In this document: piece by piece, positions 37,321 to 49,125 of the stretch | Position numbering within the stretch: the stretch's first letter is position 1 | Layout of the letters: the number at the start of each line of letters is the position of its first letter | Source: Lepas anatifera | Lineage: Eukaryota; Arthropoda; Thecostraca; Lepadidae | DNA: 64,000 nt | Reading direction: 5' to 3' | Assembly: GCA_034440635.1 (NCBI GenBank) | Contig: JAOTON010001355.1 | Span: 248,001-312,000, forward strand | Notes under the pieces: generated by a model | Database searches by the model: none | What the model saw: only the letters and a program-made list of their open reading frames with translations | Told to the model about the DNA's origin: nothing | Translations under genes and position numbers: made by a program

Positions 37321-39865
37321 AAACAGTTATTTGAATTTTTAAACTCACTCACAGCTCCCATCACATACTATTCTTTCTTAAATCCAAAGTCACATCCGAT
37401 TTATCCGTTAATCCAATTTACAACAATACCTAACCCCCGTGTAATCCCTTGACTCAAACGTGACAAAACAAACACAGCTCAATACTTAGCAATCACAAGT
37501 TAAGGATAACGATACTCGGTCATAAACTTTCAAAATATTCACACAAAAACCACAATACAAGATTTACACATTACCGTTAATAACTCAGATGCCTGTTAAC
37601 AACAATACGGCTACAGCCGACGTGCCAGAAAATCCCTAACCAAAACAGACTCCTCCCCGGGATGGTGATCCGATGCTGCCGCTCTCTGATTGGTCGAAAG
37701 CCAAAGACTAAGGCTCGACAGAACTCCTAGGCGAATAATTACAACAGCCAAATACAAATTACATTACTAATAAAAATCACGATACTAATTCACACCTCGG
37801 TTTCGCTCGATGGTTGCTTTGCTCCGAACTTACAAATTATTACGATACAGCTTTTCCCAAATTACCCATTCACGCCGTCCGCACATTCCATCGCCAAACT
37901 CCGGCGAAACCACCAAATCAGGACAAACCCTGCGGTAAGCCCCGCTTACACAAATACTCTCCTTCACAAGTCTGAGTGCTGTGTTCTATGTTTAACCAAA
38001 CAAATATGATTCTGGGCAACACTTTTGCTGTGTACATATGCCAAAGTTCCAAGGGAACTGACGCCCTGTCCTGATACGTTATCAGGCCTCAGCCCTTCCA
38101 GGTTAGACCTTTAGGTTAGGTTAACACCTGGTTAGACCCAACGGTTAGAACCATATGCGTGGAAAACAAAATTACCATACCACGTGTAATTCAATTCAAT
38201 GTGTTTCTTTTCAAGATGAAGAAACACATTATATAACACAAACTGAAATAATATTAAGACCACAGAGGTGGGCGGCGCTTCCACTTTTAAGCTGCTACTG
38301 CTGCTTCTGCCACCTTGGCTAACTGAAACCACTTCTAGCTCTACTTTTCTCAAAATATTGATACCCTCTACCCGATAATCCACAGCTTTGTTATCGCTCG
38401 GTACTCTTAATTATAAGGAGCTAGTAAAGTGCTACCCATAACATGTTTTTTTTTGTTCTTTTTCAATATATGTCAATGAAAACTATTGCTCATTTTTAAG
38501 TTGCATAAGAATTAGCTGTCTTATTGCAAGATATGAAAAAAGCACACAATAAGAACATCTATTCAATTTACTCTCGTCTTTCTCATAGATCAGATATATT
38601 TCAAGCTCAGTCTTCTATTTTGTGTGGCGGTCTCCTCAACAGTCTGCGGGAGCAGTAGCGCTTTTGAATTATTTTGAGTCCGCAACCCGCTATTCCGCTA
38701 CTTTCTGGTTATTGAAACCGCTATCGCTACTTCGCAACCATATGGATAGTTCGTAAGTAGTGGAGCACCGGAGTAGCGGACAGAATTAGTGGAGTGCCCG
38801 GCACTGGAAAACAATAACCGGTGTCTGGTGCGTCTCGCCTCCATTTCAAGTTATGGTGCGAGGACTTTGGAAACGGCTATATGCAGAATGTTGTTTGCTT
38901 CGAGCGTCAAAGGCCGAAGTCCGTAAGTCTACCTCAATAATGAGTATTTGTTGATTTAAAGTGTGTGACGCGTGACCGCCGCATGACCTTCGAAGTCGGC
39001 GCACCCCCAAATCCCAACGATTGTGAGATGTTTTGCCAGTGGCCATGGCCTGTGCTGTCTGTGCTACCAAGCCCAGCTACCCATTTGTACAGAGCCTGGA
39101 GCGTATCACCGGGTGGTCTTGTTAAGTTGATGAGGAGTTTCATCCAGATCCGTGAAGCCGTGAAGTGAAGCCCCCGTGAAAAGCTGTGTAACCTTCCTGA
39201 ATTAGTTGGTGCCTTGGCACTTTGTCCCTGACCTGAACATTCGCCAGTTGTGACAATGCATTCCGTGTTTCTATGCGCCTATGTCAGCGTCTGCACTGCC
39301 ACCTTTGGAATGTCTTTCATGAGATTAGTGCTTACACTTTTTTGTACATTAAATAGCAGAGAAACAGCCTGACTGGGATACATTTGGATGGGAAAGAACG
39401 ATGCTTCTATACTTCGGACACATTCGGAACAATGCTCCCCAAATTTCAGCGGTCACAGCACTATCTCAGATCCACCTCTCTCTCCTGTGAGTAAGAATAA
39501 AACAGACCAGCACACGCGTGATGCTGCACTGCACTGATATCAAATTAGTATCGGTGTATTCATTCATGTCTAGGCACGCAATTCACAGATAGATCACCTG
39601 GTAAATATAAACCTAGTCTGAATCTCGCTCAAAGATTGCTCTGGTTCTAAGGCAAGCCAGATGCATGCAATCTTCATGATACGTAGAGTAAAAAAAATGG
39701 TCAGGCCCAAGTCTCCACTGTTGATTGTTTAGGGGCCACCGTTATAAGCAAAAGCATTTCCATGTAGGTCATTTAGTGGGCCAAATTATAAATAAGGGAG
39801 CCTTATGGATAACCCGTTTAGGGAACTTGCTTTATAAGTAAAGGGGCCGTCGCCTAGTAGGACGT
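37321..39865. other. Unassigned sequence, no gene seen
   Basis: At 38640-38800 a CCGCTA/TAGCGG-rich stretch looks like degenerate MITE sequence. TTAGGTTAGG near 38112 is too short to be telomeric. At about 39730-39860, GGGCC...TATAAG(C/T)AA motifs resemble 47396-47530, so the TTAA element may have landed in an older repeat. Confidence 0.45.
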
Positions 39866-41088
39866 TTAACCCTCACCCCGATGGAGGTGTTTGAACACCC
39901 CCTCCGATTTTTCCAGCGACACGAAAAAATGACATCGCAAAGCACCACCGCCGTACTTGGCACACCTTAGCCTTGATCAATTCCGCAACATTCCTAAAAA
40001 ATTTAAGGCTGCGTTATCTCAGGTCAGATCACCAGTGCAGGTCAAGTGGCCTCACCTCCAAAACATTAAGGCGGCAGAAGTAAGAAATGGGTAAATCTTT
40101 TGGATTAGGACTTATAGCACATAATGGGCCCAACGAGTGATAAAAAATATATTCCGGGATTTTTCATTTCGATAACCTAGGGTCAGGCACGGATCATGAC
40201 CTCTCCATTGGAAATGCATGGGAAAACAGGAATTGCCCTGTATTTGCGTGAATACAGCTGAGATTAACTTCGTATTCTCTAAACCGTAGTATCCTGGGCC
40301 CCTTTCTAGGTTCATGTTGCAATTTTTAACTGTGTCCTCTGAGACATAGGCGTAGGAACCGGGGGCCAGGGGGCCACTGGCCCCCCTTTTCTGTGATGGG
40401 CCCCCGCAACGGAGGTAAAAATATCAACAACTGTAATATCAAGCGAGAAACTCAAACTGGCCCGATAGCTTGCCCGGAACCCCGTTAAACTTACCTGTGC
40501 CCCTAAACTAAGTTGAGGTCCTATGAGTTGATTTTAAGGTCCCCTGAGCTTCTCGGGGCCCCTGAACTGGCCTCTGATGCCATATGAGCTAATCTGGGCT
40601 CTTTGAGCTGAACTGAGCGCCCCTGAGATGGTTTGGGCAGCATGAACTGTTCTAGGATGCCTAAACTGAGTTAGAAGCCGTAACCTTGAACAGGGCCCCT
40701 TGAGTTGGCCAGAACCTATATCTACCGACGTGGGGGCCCCTGAGCTGAGCTGGGACCGTAAAGTTAATATTGTTCCTTGAGCTAATCTGGATCCCCTGTG
40801 ATGCACAGAAGACCCTAAACTTATCTGAGGCCCCTGCACAGGAATAGGGCCCCTGCTCTGAAATTGGGTTATAAGCTTCAATTGAAACCCTGGACTGTTC
40901 TGACACCCCAAATATGCCGGCAAAGGGCCCTTGGATGATCCAGGCCCTTAAGCTTATCTGGTCATCAGAGCTAATATGGGCCTCTGTGTTGAACTGAGGG
41001 CCCCTGAGATGGTCTGGGACCCCTATAAGGCTTTACAGCCACTGACCTGGCGGCCGTGAGCTTGAATGGGTCCCTTGAGATGTTCTGA

Positions 41089-44000
41089 CAGTGGTGTAGC
41101 CAGGGGAGGGGGTCCCTGGGGTCCGCGGACCCCCTTGGGCTGACCTTATGCACTAAAAACACAAAAATTGATCTCGGGGGCCCCGAGCTTGGTCTCAGGG
41201 GGCCCTTCGAGTTTGGTCTCAGGGAGCCCTTCGAGTTTGGTCTCAGGGCCCCCGAGCTTGGTCTCAGGGGCCCCCGAGCTTGGTGTCAGGGAGCCCTCCG
41301 AGCTTGGTCTCAGATAACCCCGAGTTTGGTCTCAGGGCCCCCGAGCTTGGTCTCAGGGGACCCCGAGCTTGGTCTCAGGGATGTCCCCAAGCTTGGTCTC
41401 AGGCCCCCTCTCCCCGAGCTTAGTGTCAGGGGCCCTCGAGCTCGGTCTCAGGGGGCATCCGAGGGCATCTGATGCATAAGGCTGACCGTATGCACTGGAA
41501 AACACGAGCATTGGTCTCTGGGGCCCTGATCTTGGTCTTAGGGGCCACCGAGCTTGGTCTCAGCGCCCCACGAGCTTTGTCTCAGGGGCCCCGAGCTCGG
41601 TGTCAGAGGCCCTCCGAGCTTGGTCTCAGGGAACGCCCGAGCTTGGTCTCAGGGGACCCCCGAGCTTGGTCTCAGGGGCCCCTGAACATCGGTATCGAGG
41701 GCTCCAGAGTACCGAAAATTGATCTCGGGGCCCCTGAGCTCGGACTCACGGACCTTTCGATCTTGGTCTCACGGACATTTCAATTTTGGTCTCAGGGTGC
41801 CCCAGAGCTTGGTCTCAGGGCCCCCGAGCGTGGTCTCAGGGGACCCCTGAACTTGGATTCAGGGGCCCTGAGCTTGGTCTCACGGGCCTTCCAAGCTTGG
41901 TCTCAGGGGGCCCCCGATCATCGGTATCGAGGGCTCTGGAATACCGAATATTGATCTCGGGGCCCGTGAGCTTGGTCTCAGGGGCCCCCGAGGTTGGTCT
42001 CAAGGAACCCCCGAGCTTGGTGTCAGGGGGCCCTCGAGCTTGGTCTCAGGGAGCATCCGAGCTTGGTCTCAGGGTCCCCTCGAGCTTGGTCTCAGGGGCC
42101 CCCGAGCTTGGTCTCAGGGGTTTAGGGCCCCCTCGGGGTGCCCCCGACTATTGATATCGAGGGACTCATGAGTGAGGCACGAGCATTGGCCTCATGAGAC
42201 CCAGAGTTTGGTCCCAGGGGCCCCAGACCTGGGTTCAGGACCCCTGAGCATCGGCATCGAGGGGCTTCAGAGTACCAAGCATTAGTCTCGGGGGGGCTCG
42301 AAATATTGATCTTGAGGGTCCCGGAACATCAGTGTCGAGTTACTCCTGAGAAAAGCGCGAGCATGGGTCTAAGGGTGCCCCTGAGCCTGATCTAAGTGGG
42401 ACCCCGAGCTTGGTCTTAGGACCCCCGGGCATCAGTATCAAGGGGCTCCGGAGTATTGGTCTAGGGGAGTAATTATTTTAGGGGCCTCCAAATGGTGATT
42501 TCGGAGGGCCCCCGAAGTGTGGATGCAGTGGTGTAGCCAAGGGGGCCCTAGGCGTCCGCAGACCCCCACCCTTTGGGCCAATCTGAACCACTGCAAAGGA
42601 TTCTCTGATCACGGGGCCCCCAGAGTCAGTCTCAGGGGCCCCTGAAGATTCGTTCTCAGGACGTCCTGAGTCGGCCTCACGGCCCCCGCCCTGAGAGTCG
42701 GTCTCAAGGCCCCCGAAAGTAGATTTCGGGGCCCCTGAGGGTTGGTATCAGGGGCCCCAAAAGTCGGTATCAGGAGCCCCGGGAGTCTGTCTCAGGGGAG
42801 GGGGCCGAGCTAGTCTCAGGGCCCCAGAGAGTGGTTCTCAGGGCATTGCAACAGTCTATTTCAGGGGGCCCCTGACACTCAGTCTCAGAGAACCCCAAGA
42901 GTCGGTAAAGGTGACCCCAAGAGTCTGTCTTGGGGGACCCTGAGATTCGGTCTCGGGGTCCCCCTGAGAGTCTGTCTCAAAGAACCACAAGAGTGAGTCT
43001 CAGAGCACCCCAAGTGTCGGTCTCAGGGGGCTCTCATAGTCTCACGGGCTTCTCTCTCAGGGTCTATATTTATTTTCAGGTGGCCCTGAGAGTTAATCCG
43101 GGGTCCGAGAGTTAGTCTAATTTAATCCACAGAGTGCTGGTTTCAGAGGGCCCCAGAGGGGTAATTTTGGGAGCCCTCGAGATTTAGCCTCAGGCTATGC
43201 CCCCCGAGTTTTGGTATAAGCGGCCCCAAGAGTCAATCTCAGGGAGCACCCAAAAGTTAGTCTCAGAGGGCTCCCGGTTGTCAGTCTCAGAGACATTCGA
43301 GAGTTACTCTCGGGGTTCTGAGAGTATTTTCCAGAGGTGCTCCCGATTTTTGGTCTCATGGGCCCGGAGTTAGCCTTAGGCCCGCGAGAGCTAATCTGGA
43401 GCCTCCGAGGGTCAGTCTCAGGAACGCCAAAGACTCAGCCTCAGAGGTGATTCCACCGCCCCCCGGGTGTTTGTCTCAGGGGCGCCCTAGAGTAAGTCTC
43501 AGAGGGCTGTCGGAAGTCATTCCCAGCCCCCTCCCCCACCCCAAAGACAGCCTCAGGGGACCCCAATAGCTAATCTGGATGGCCACGATAGTCAGTCTCA
43601 GCCCCCTCCAGAGCAAATCTGGGGGGCCCAATAATTAGTCTCAGAGGTGCTGCCGATAACTAATCTCAGGAGCCCCGAGAGATTCTCAGGGGCCCCCAGT
43701 TTTGATCAAGAGGCGCCGTGAATCGGTCTCAGAGACCCCTGAGATCTAATCGGGAGAGCGGCCGAAAATTAGCTTTGTGAGTGCCGCCAAGTGTTGGTCT
43801 TAGGTGGCTCCAGAGCTCAAATAAAAATTTTCAAAATCATATGCCTCGGAAAAATGTACCTACCCCTATTGCGTACTAAAAAGGACAAATTGAAACATGT
43901 CGATCAGGCACCATTATCGATTTAAAGGCAAAAATTAATCTAATTTTACCATAAGAGCAAATCGAACAGGGAATTTGGCACTTCAGTCAATTTTTAATCT

Positions 44001-44848
44001 AGTAGCTTAATACCAATTAACACATTCATAAATGTTCTGAAATAAACAACTTGGCAATATTTTCGTAGGAAACCAGACAAACAAGGGTAATGACAGAAAT
44101 TGATGAGCATAATCCCAAAAAGAAAAATAGGTATGAAAGGTTGAAAATAACAATAACAGAGTGAGCCAAGGCGATAGATATCTTGGGTGCCTTTTGTCTT
44201 GGTAATTTGCTCGTTTACAAGATAGCAAGGGTAAGAAAGTAACTGGATCTCAACAGGATCTGTCGACGGAATAGAGGTTATGTAACGTTCAGGACACACT
44301 CCCATATCCCTTGCGTCCCATATCCCTTGCAATAAAGATACATGTATCTTTATTCGTTTTTTGTTCGTTTCTTTGGAAATTTCCTGATTAAAGAGTTCAT
44401 GGATTCGACACCGGGAAATAATTGCTAATCATTTCCCGTAGATCATTTCTTCGTACTCAAAACGACTGACCTCCAATAACTTCAGGTCTGATTACCCGAG
44501 TAAATTGAGGTAGACTCAAGTTTAACATCATGCGCGCATCAACACTGATTTTCCCGAAATATGGCACAAAGCTGCTATTATAGCCACGCTACCATATAAG
44601 ATATGGGTCATCCTTAATATTTGGTGACTTTAGTTTACCAACACTTGGTCGGATCGAAAAAACCAAGCTAGAAACAAAATAAGAATGAGTGCTTAAAAAG
44701 CAATAAAAAATTTCCTTCGTGTGAATGTTATAATGTTAAAATACTATACAAAAGACATAGGAGATGGGCCCGGTTACTAAGGGGACCCCCGGCCTGGGCC
44801 CCCGACGGTAGTCAGACCCTCCTTGGCCGAATCCTGGCTACGCCACTG
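41089..44848. mobile_element. 3.8 kb hAT-like element carrying GGTCTCAGG minisatellite
   Basis: An exact 8 bp duplication TGTTCTGA lies at 41081-41088 and 44849-44856. The ends CAGTGGTGTAGCCAGG and, reversed, CAGTGGCGTAGCCAGG match at 15 of 16. It is mostly tandem repeat up to 43800, then about 1 kb of AT-rich unique sequence. A second copy of the left end (CAGTGGTGTAGCCAAGG) occurs near 42529. Confidence 0.9.
41165..43810. repeat. GC-rich minisatellite, ~21-25 bp units (GGTCTCAGG core)
   Basis: Dozens of degenerate units like GGCCCCCGAGCTTGGTCTCAGG; from about 42600 they change to GGCCCC(G/A)AGAGTCGGTCTCAGG. Long open frames across it (41472-41954, 41786-42154) are by-products of the repeat. 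Confidence 0.93.
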
Positions 44849-45769
44849 TGTTCTGAGACTCTATATCAGCCACCCTGGGGCCCCTAAGCCTAGCTGGGGC
44901 CCTGAGTTAATCTGGGTACCGCTGTGCTTAACTGGGGCCTCTGATCTGGTATGCGGGCCTTGAACTCTTCTAGGGTCCTTGGGCTAAGCTGGGGCCGTGA
45001 GCTTGAATGGAGCCCCTGAGCTGGTATGAGAGGTGGACCCTATATTAGCCGATCTGGGGCCCTGAGCTGAGCTGGCCTGTACTGAACAAGAGCCCTGAGC
45101 TGGTCTGGGGCCTCTGAACTGTTCTAGCATCATTGAGCTAAGCTGGGATCCGTAAACTTGAACAAGTCCCTTGAGCCGTTTTGAGACCCTACATAAGTCG
45201 ACCTGGGGACCTCCGAGCTGAACCGGGCCCCTAAGCTAATCTGGCACCCTGTGCGAATCTGGAGCTCCCCTGTGATGAGCTTCTAGGGGTGCTGTGCTTA
45301 TGTAGGGTCCCTTGATAAGCTGGTCCCGAGGCTAATGCACTGGTCTGGGCCCTCGAGCTGACTGATCTGGGTTCCTGAGCCATGGTCTGGACTTTGGGGC
45401 CCTCCGAGATAATTTGGCGGCCCCTGGGCGGCATAGGCATAAGAACCGGGGGTCAGGGGATACTGCCCCCTTTTGAGGTGGGCCCCCGCAACGAATATAC
45501 AAATATCAGCAACTGTAATATAGAACAAGAAACCCAAACGGCCCCGATAGCTTGTCTGGGAACGTTCGAGTTCGGTAGTACGCTGCCTGCAAGCCCCTGG
45601 AGGAGGAGCGCTTCGTAAAAAGCCAAGGCACCTACTACCCGAGTGTTTCCAAATGAGTCCCGAGAACTGGGCCCAATCAAACTCCATTCCATATCAATCC
45701 CAGCACAAAATATGAATCGGACACGGACCCCGCACTGAATGCCGAGCAACAGTCGTCCCTGAGCCATCG

Positions 45770-45942
45770 AAAGGCGCGACGTCTTTCGATGCCAGGGTTA
45801 TATGGCGTCGCCAACTCTTTCCCTGTTGGAGGGGTTTCTTGGGAGTCAAATTGCTCCTTGCACAAGGAATCTGCCGTGCCTTAAATACGAGTTGGTCGCG
45901 TGGAAAGAAGGTTGCTAACCACTTTAACACCATGCCCACACC
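45770..45942 (-). mobile_element. tRNA-derived SINE, diverged second copy
   Basis: It shares ATATGGCGTCGCCAACTC and the TTTCCCTGTTGGA...GGGTTTCT body with the SINE at 30967-31154, in the same orientation. The tRNA head is badly mutated and no target duplication is visible. Confidence 0.75.
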
Positions 45943-46634
45943 CTCGGCATCACAAAGCTGGCCATCAAGTACCTACATTGCACTTGCAGTCATGCTGGAA
46001 CTCTGCATTTTAGGCATCGAAATATGGCGAGGTGTATTTATTGTGGTCAGCCTTTACCTAAATCAATATCTAATGATGGAAAGAATAGATCCGTAATAAC
46101 CTACATAAATGTTCCCATTTTCGTCATTAAATAAGCAAATACAAGTTGATTAGGCATAGCGAAGTGAAACTATTTGGTATCAAAGTATTGTCTGTAGTTT
46201 TCTAAACAGTTCTTAATTTTGTAAATGTAATGAAAAGGGCCTAAACATCTGTAAATATAAAAACGCGCTCGTGGTAAACAAATTATTGAAATCTTCCAAA
46301 AAGCTTAAAAATGTATTTCGTATTTGAAGGGGTCTAGGTAAAAAACAAAATGTTTTTGGCGTTTTACTATGATTTATTAAATCATAATAGGTACAACTCG
46401 AAATCATAGGGCAAAATTAATTTCTCAATTTTCCATATATTGACATGCTTGTGTGCATGGTGCCTTATTACACTAAACGAGCTATCTAAATTTTTAAAAT
46501 TATGGGCCCCGTAGACTGGGCCCCCTTGGGTGGGCCCCTCTCGGTTGCCCCCACTTTCAAACTTCCTCCCCTGCTCTGAGAGGTCATCCGGGCTACTTAA
46601 GCAGTTTTCAGACTTGGGTCAATAACTTTGCGGG

Positions 46635-47212
46635 AAATTATAATACAGCTTTTAGTTTGATACCATAACGTTTGGATAGCTATTGCGAGTCGAATAATAT
46701 GCGTATTGACTATGTCAGGCTGGAAAGTGAGCTTTACCTGACCTGAGGTCTGGTCATTTATGTGTTTTGGTCTAGTATAATTATATCATACATCATTCGA
46801 TTGACCGTGACAAGAAGAAGCGAACGGTGCCTAAAAATGATTCTTACTTAACTCTGTTAGACGCTAGAGCCCCAAAAACACTACTCTAACATGCAATCTT
46901 CTTAGACCTGTCATGAAGATTGCATAGAAATTATAATACAGCTTTTAGTTTGATACCATAACGTTTGGATAGCTATTGCGAGTCGAATGATACGCGTATT
47001 TACTATGTCAGGCTGGAAAGTGAGCTTTACCTGACCTGAGGTCAGGTCATTTATGTGTTTTGGTCTAGTATAATTATATCATACATCATTCGATTGACCG
47101 TGACAAGAAGAAGCGAACGGTGCCTAAAAATGATTCTTACTTAACTCTGTTAGACGCTAGAGCCCAAAAAACACTACTCTAACATGCAATCTTCTTAGAC
47201 CTGTCATGACCT
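46635..47212. repeat. 293 bp tandem duplication
   Basis: Units start AAATTATAATACAGC at 46635 and 46928 and are nearly identical (ATAATATGCGTATTGAC against ATGATACGCGTATTTAC). Both lie in the right part of the TTAA element. Confidence 0.92.
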
Positions 47213-47395
47213 CAAAAATGACCTGAGCCAAAAAGTAACCGATGTAGTTTCTTCATGAATTCATATGAGCTATTCAACAGCTCTCGCGTTGTTTTCGCTC
47301 TCACGCATAGTAGCCGAGTTTGAGGGGGAGTGGTGTTTGAACACCGCCCCTACCAGGGCGAAGGTGACTCAGAGACCCACCGGGACGGAGGTTAA

Positions 47396-49000
47396 GGGCC
47401 TCATTTTTAAGTAAAGGAGGTATCCTAGGTGGGCCGTTATGGGGCCTCCTTTACAGCTAATGGAACCCCCTGTATGGGCCAACTACAAGGCCTCGTTTAT
47501 AAGCAAGGGATCTAGGCTCTTTTATACTTAAGGGGTTATTGCAGACTCAGGGGTTATTACAGGCCGTATCAAAGGGGCCTCTTGAGTCAGGTGGAAGGCC
47601 TAAAAAAATCCATTGGGACCATGGCTCCCCTGGTGGTGACACCCCCCGGTTTCAGTATATGTTTTTTCTTCTTCTTTTAAGCATTTCCCATCGAATTGGA
47701 CAGCATTGCTTGCCTTCGTGAGCTTCTTCTGAAGTTTAAATCTATCACTTTAGTTTTTGATCACCTCATTCCCATCACGAGAACACTTTAAGAGCCACAT
47801 CAATTGAGGAGAACTGTTTGTAATATATGAAGATATTAAAATATGAATATCAACCTTCGACACGTTGAGTGTTCCACTTTCTCCCGTTTGACAGCATGTG
47901 CCCTACTTTCAAGTTTTAAGTCACAGGCTTTATTATTTTATATTTTATCTTATATTATATATATACTATATATATATATATATATATATATCTATATATA
48001 TATATATATATATTATATTTCATCTTTATTATTCAGCTATAGTTTAATTATTTGTTTCGTATATCTGCAGAGCAGTGGAAGCTAATAATTGATTCGGACT
48101 ATTTCAATTAAGAGTCCCAATTGCCACCCGTTTGCAGCATTCATGAGGTGTAGCAAAACGGCACCGGCTATTGCAGCGCTGCTAGTTCTGATAAATGTCT
48201 GATAATTTTTCATCAAATTTATGTCAGTATTCCATGTTTTATCTATTTCTATCCTTTGTCCAAAATTAGCAGAAACAAGACTCAGACGGTGCCCAGGAGG
48301 GCAGCATTTCAAGTAGGTGAAACTTAGGTCTATATTGAGTGCCTCGCTCGCTTCCTCTTCATACAAGCAAATAAATGAATACTATCAATTAGGTGTAATT
48401 TCCTGGATCATTGCTCAATATTTTTGGTGCCAGCCTCAGCAAAAAATGGCATAAAGCACGGTTGTACCCTAGTCTCCCATACCTCCGAAAATTATTATTT
48501 GGCGCAGACGTGTAAAAAATAATACGTTGAGCAGACTCAACTCTGATTCACACCTTAGAACCTGCCACTGATTTTGACTCACATCGTCAAGTTGACTGAA
48601 TAGATCGACTCTGACTCAGCAATGATACACAAGTGAGTCAACTCTTACTAAGAAAAGCGATGCAACGAGTGCAGGAAAGAGTGCGAATCTCAGCTTTAAA
48701 ATTTGGAGATTTGGACTTTGACACGCAATCACGCAAATGGTGCATTCTTTGTGTCCCTCCCTTCCCCCAAATAAGGCAATAGCAAAAGATCACTCAAAAT
48801 GTAAACTCCATATCCACCAGCTGTAGGCAAAGATTCTCGTGTAACAAGAGTGCTTAAATTAAATAGACATTAAAGGCTCTTTCATAATACGCTGGCAAGA
48901 ATATCATGAGCACGATAACACAATTCACCACCAAGTGCACTAAACCTGGCAGATATCGTGTAATAACCACCGCCCCCTCCGACAAAGAAGCCCCTCCCCG
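47396..49000. other. Upstream of copy 3: (TA)n tract, otherwise unassigned
   Basis: GGGCC/TATAAG motifs occur up to about 47640 and a (TA)n tract at about 47951-48015. No gene is seen. Frames on either strand are short and unsupported. Confidence 0.5.
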
Positions 49001-49090
49001 TCAGATGACCTCACGTAGAGGCTCTCAGTCGTGACTAGCAGTACCGAGTGCACTATATAACCGTCATTCTGGAGCACAACGCATCATTCC
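48966..49090 (+). promoter_or_regulatory. Proximal promoter of cuticle gene copy 3
   Basis: ACCGCCCCCT (near 48969), TGACCTCACG (49006-49015), TATATAA (49054-49060) and an initiator-like TCATT with A at 49086. Order and spacing follow copy 2, although the flanking sequence has diverged. Confidence 0.72.
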
Positions 49091-49125
49091 GTCATCTCAC
49101 CTCTCTCGACATACTCATACAAAGC

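Larger units (their letters stand above)
40345..46573. mobile_element. 6.2 kb hAT-like element filled with minisatellite
   Basis: An exact 8 bp duplication CTCTGAGA lies at 40337-40344 and 46574-46581. The left end is CATAGGCGTAGGAACC (same family as 15315-15546); the right end, reversed, is CAGGGGAGGAAG, so the TIR is weak. It holds GGCCCCTGAGCTGATCTGG-type arrays (about 40500-41080 and 44860-45430), a nested element (41089-44848), an internal second left end (about 45435) and a SINE. No coding gene is seen. Confidence 0.82.
39870..47391. mobile_element. TTAA-target element split by a large hAT-like element
   Basis: TTAA lies at 39866-39869 and 47392-47395. The outer sequences (39870-40336 and 46582-47391) share GGTGTTTGAACACC near both ends. 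They also share the GGGATTTTTC...GGTCA...GACCTCTCC block with the complete TTAA element at 57132-57899. Termini start CCCTCACCCCG and, reversed, CCTCCGTCCCG. No transposase is visible. Confidence 0.7.

Noticed and set aside
36701..37342. 213-residue open frame
   Set aside because: It runs through two hAT MITEs with verified target duplications; the product is Pro/Thr-rich translation of non-coding repeats.
38112..38125. Arthropod telomere repeat TTAGG
   Set aside because: Only about two units, in unique-looking sequence; chance is sufficient.
38640..38800. CCGCTA-rich possible MITE
   Set aside because: No paired ends or target duplication could be found.
41472..42154. Long frames rich in SLVSG and ELGL repeats
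   Set aside because: Products of a degenerate ~22 bp minisatellite; no start context, domain or conserved composition.
41165..43810. CRISPR-like spaced repeats
   Set aside because: Units are degenerate and contiguous without unique spacers, in a eukaryotic transposon; this is a minisatellite.
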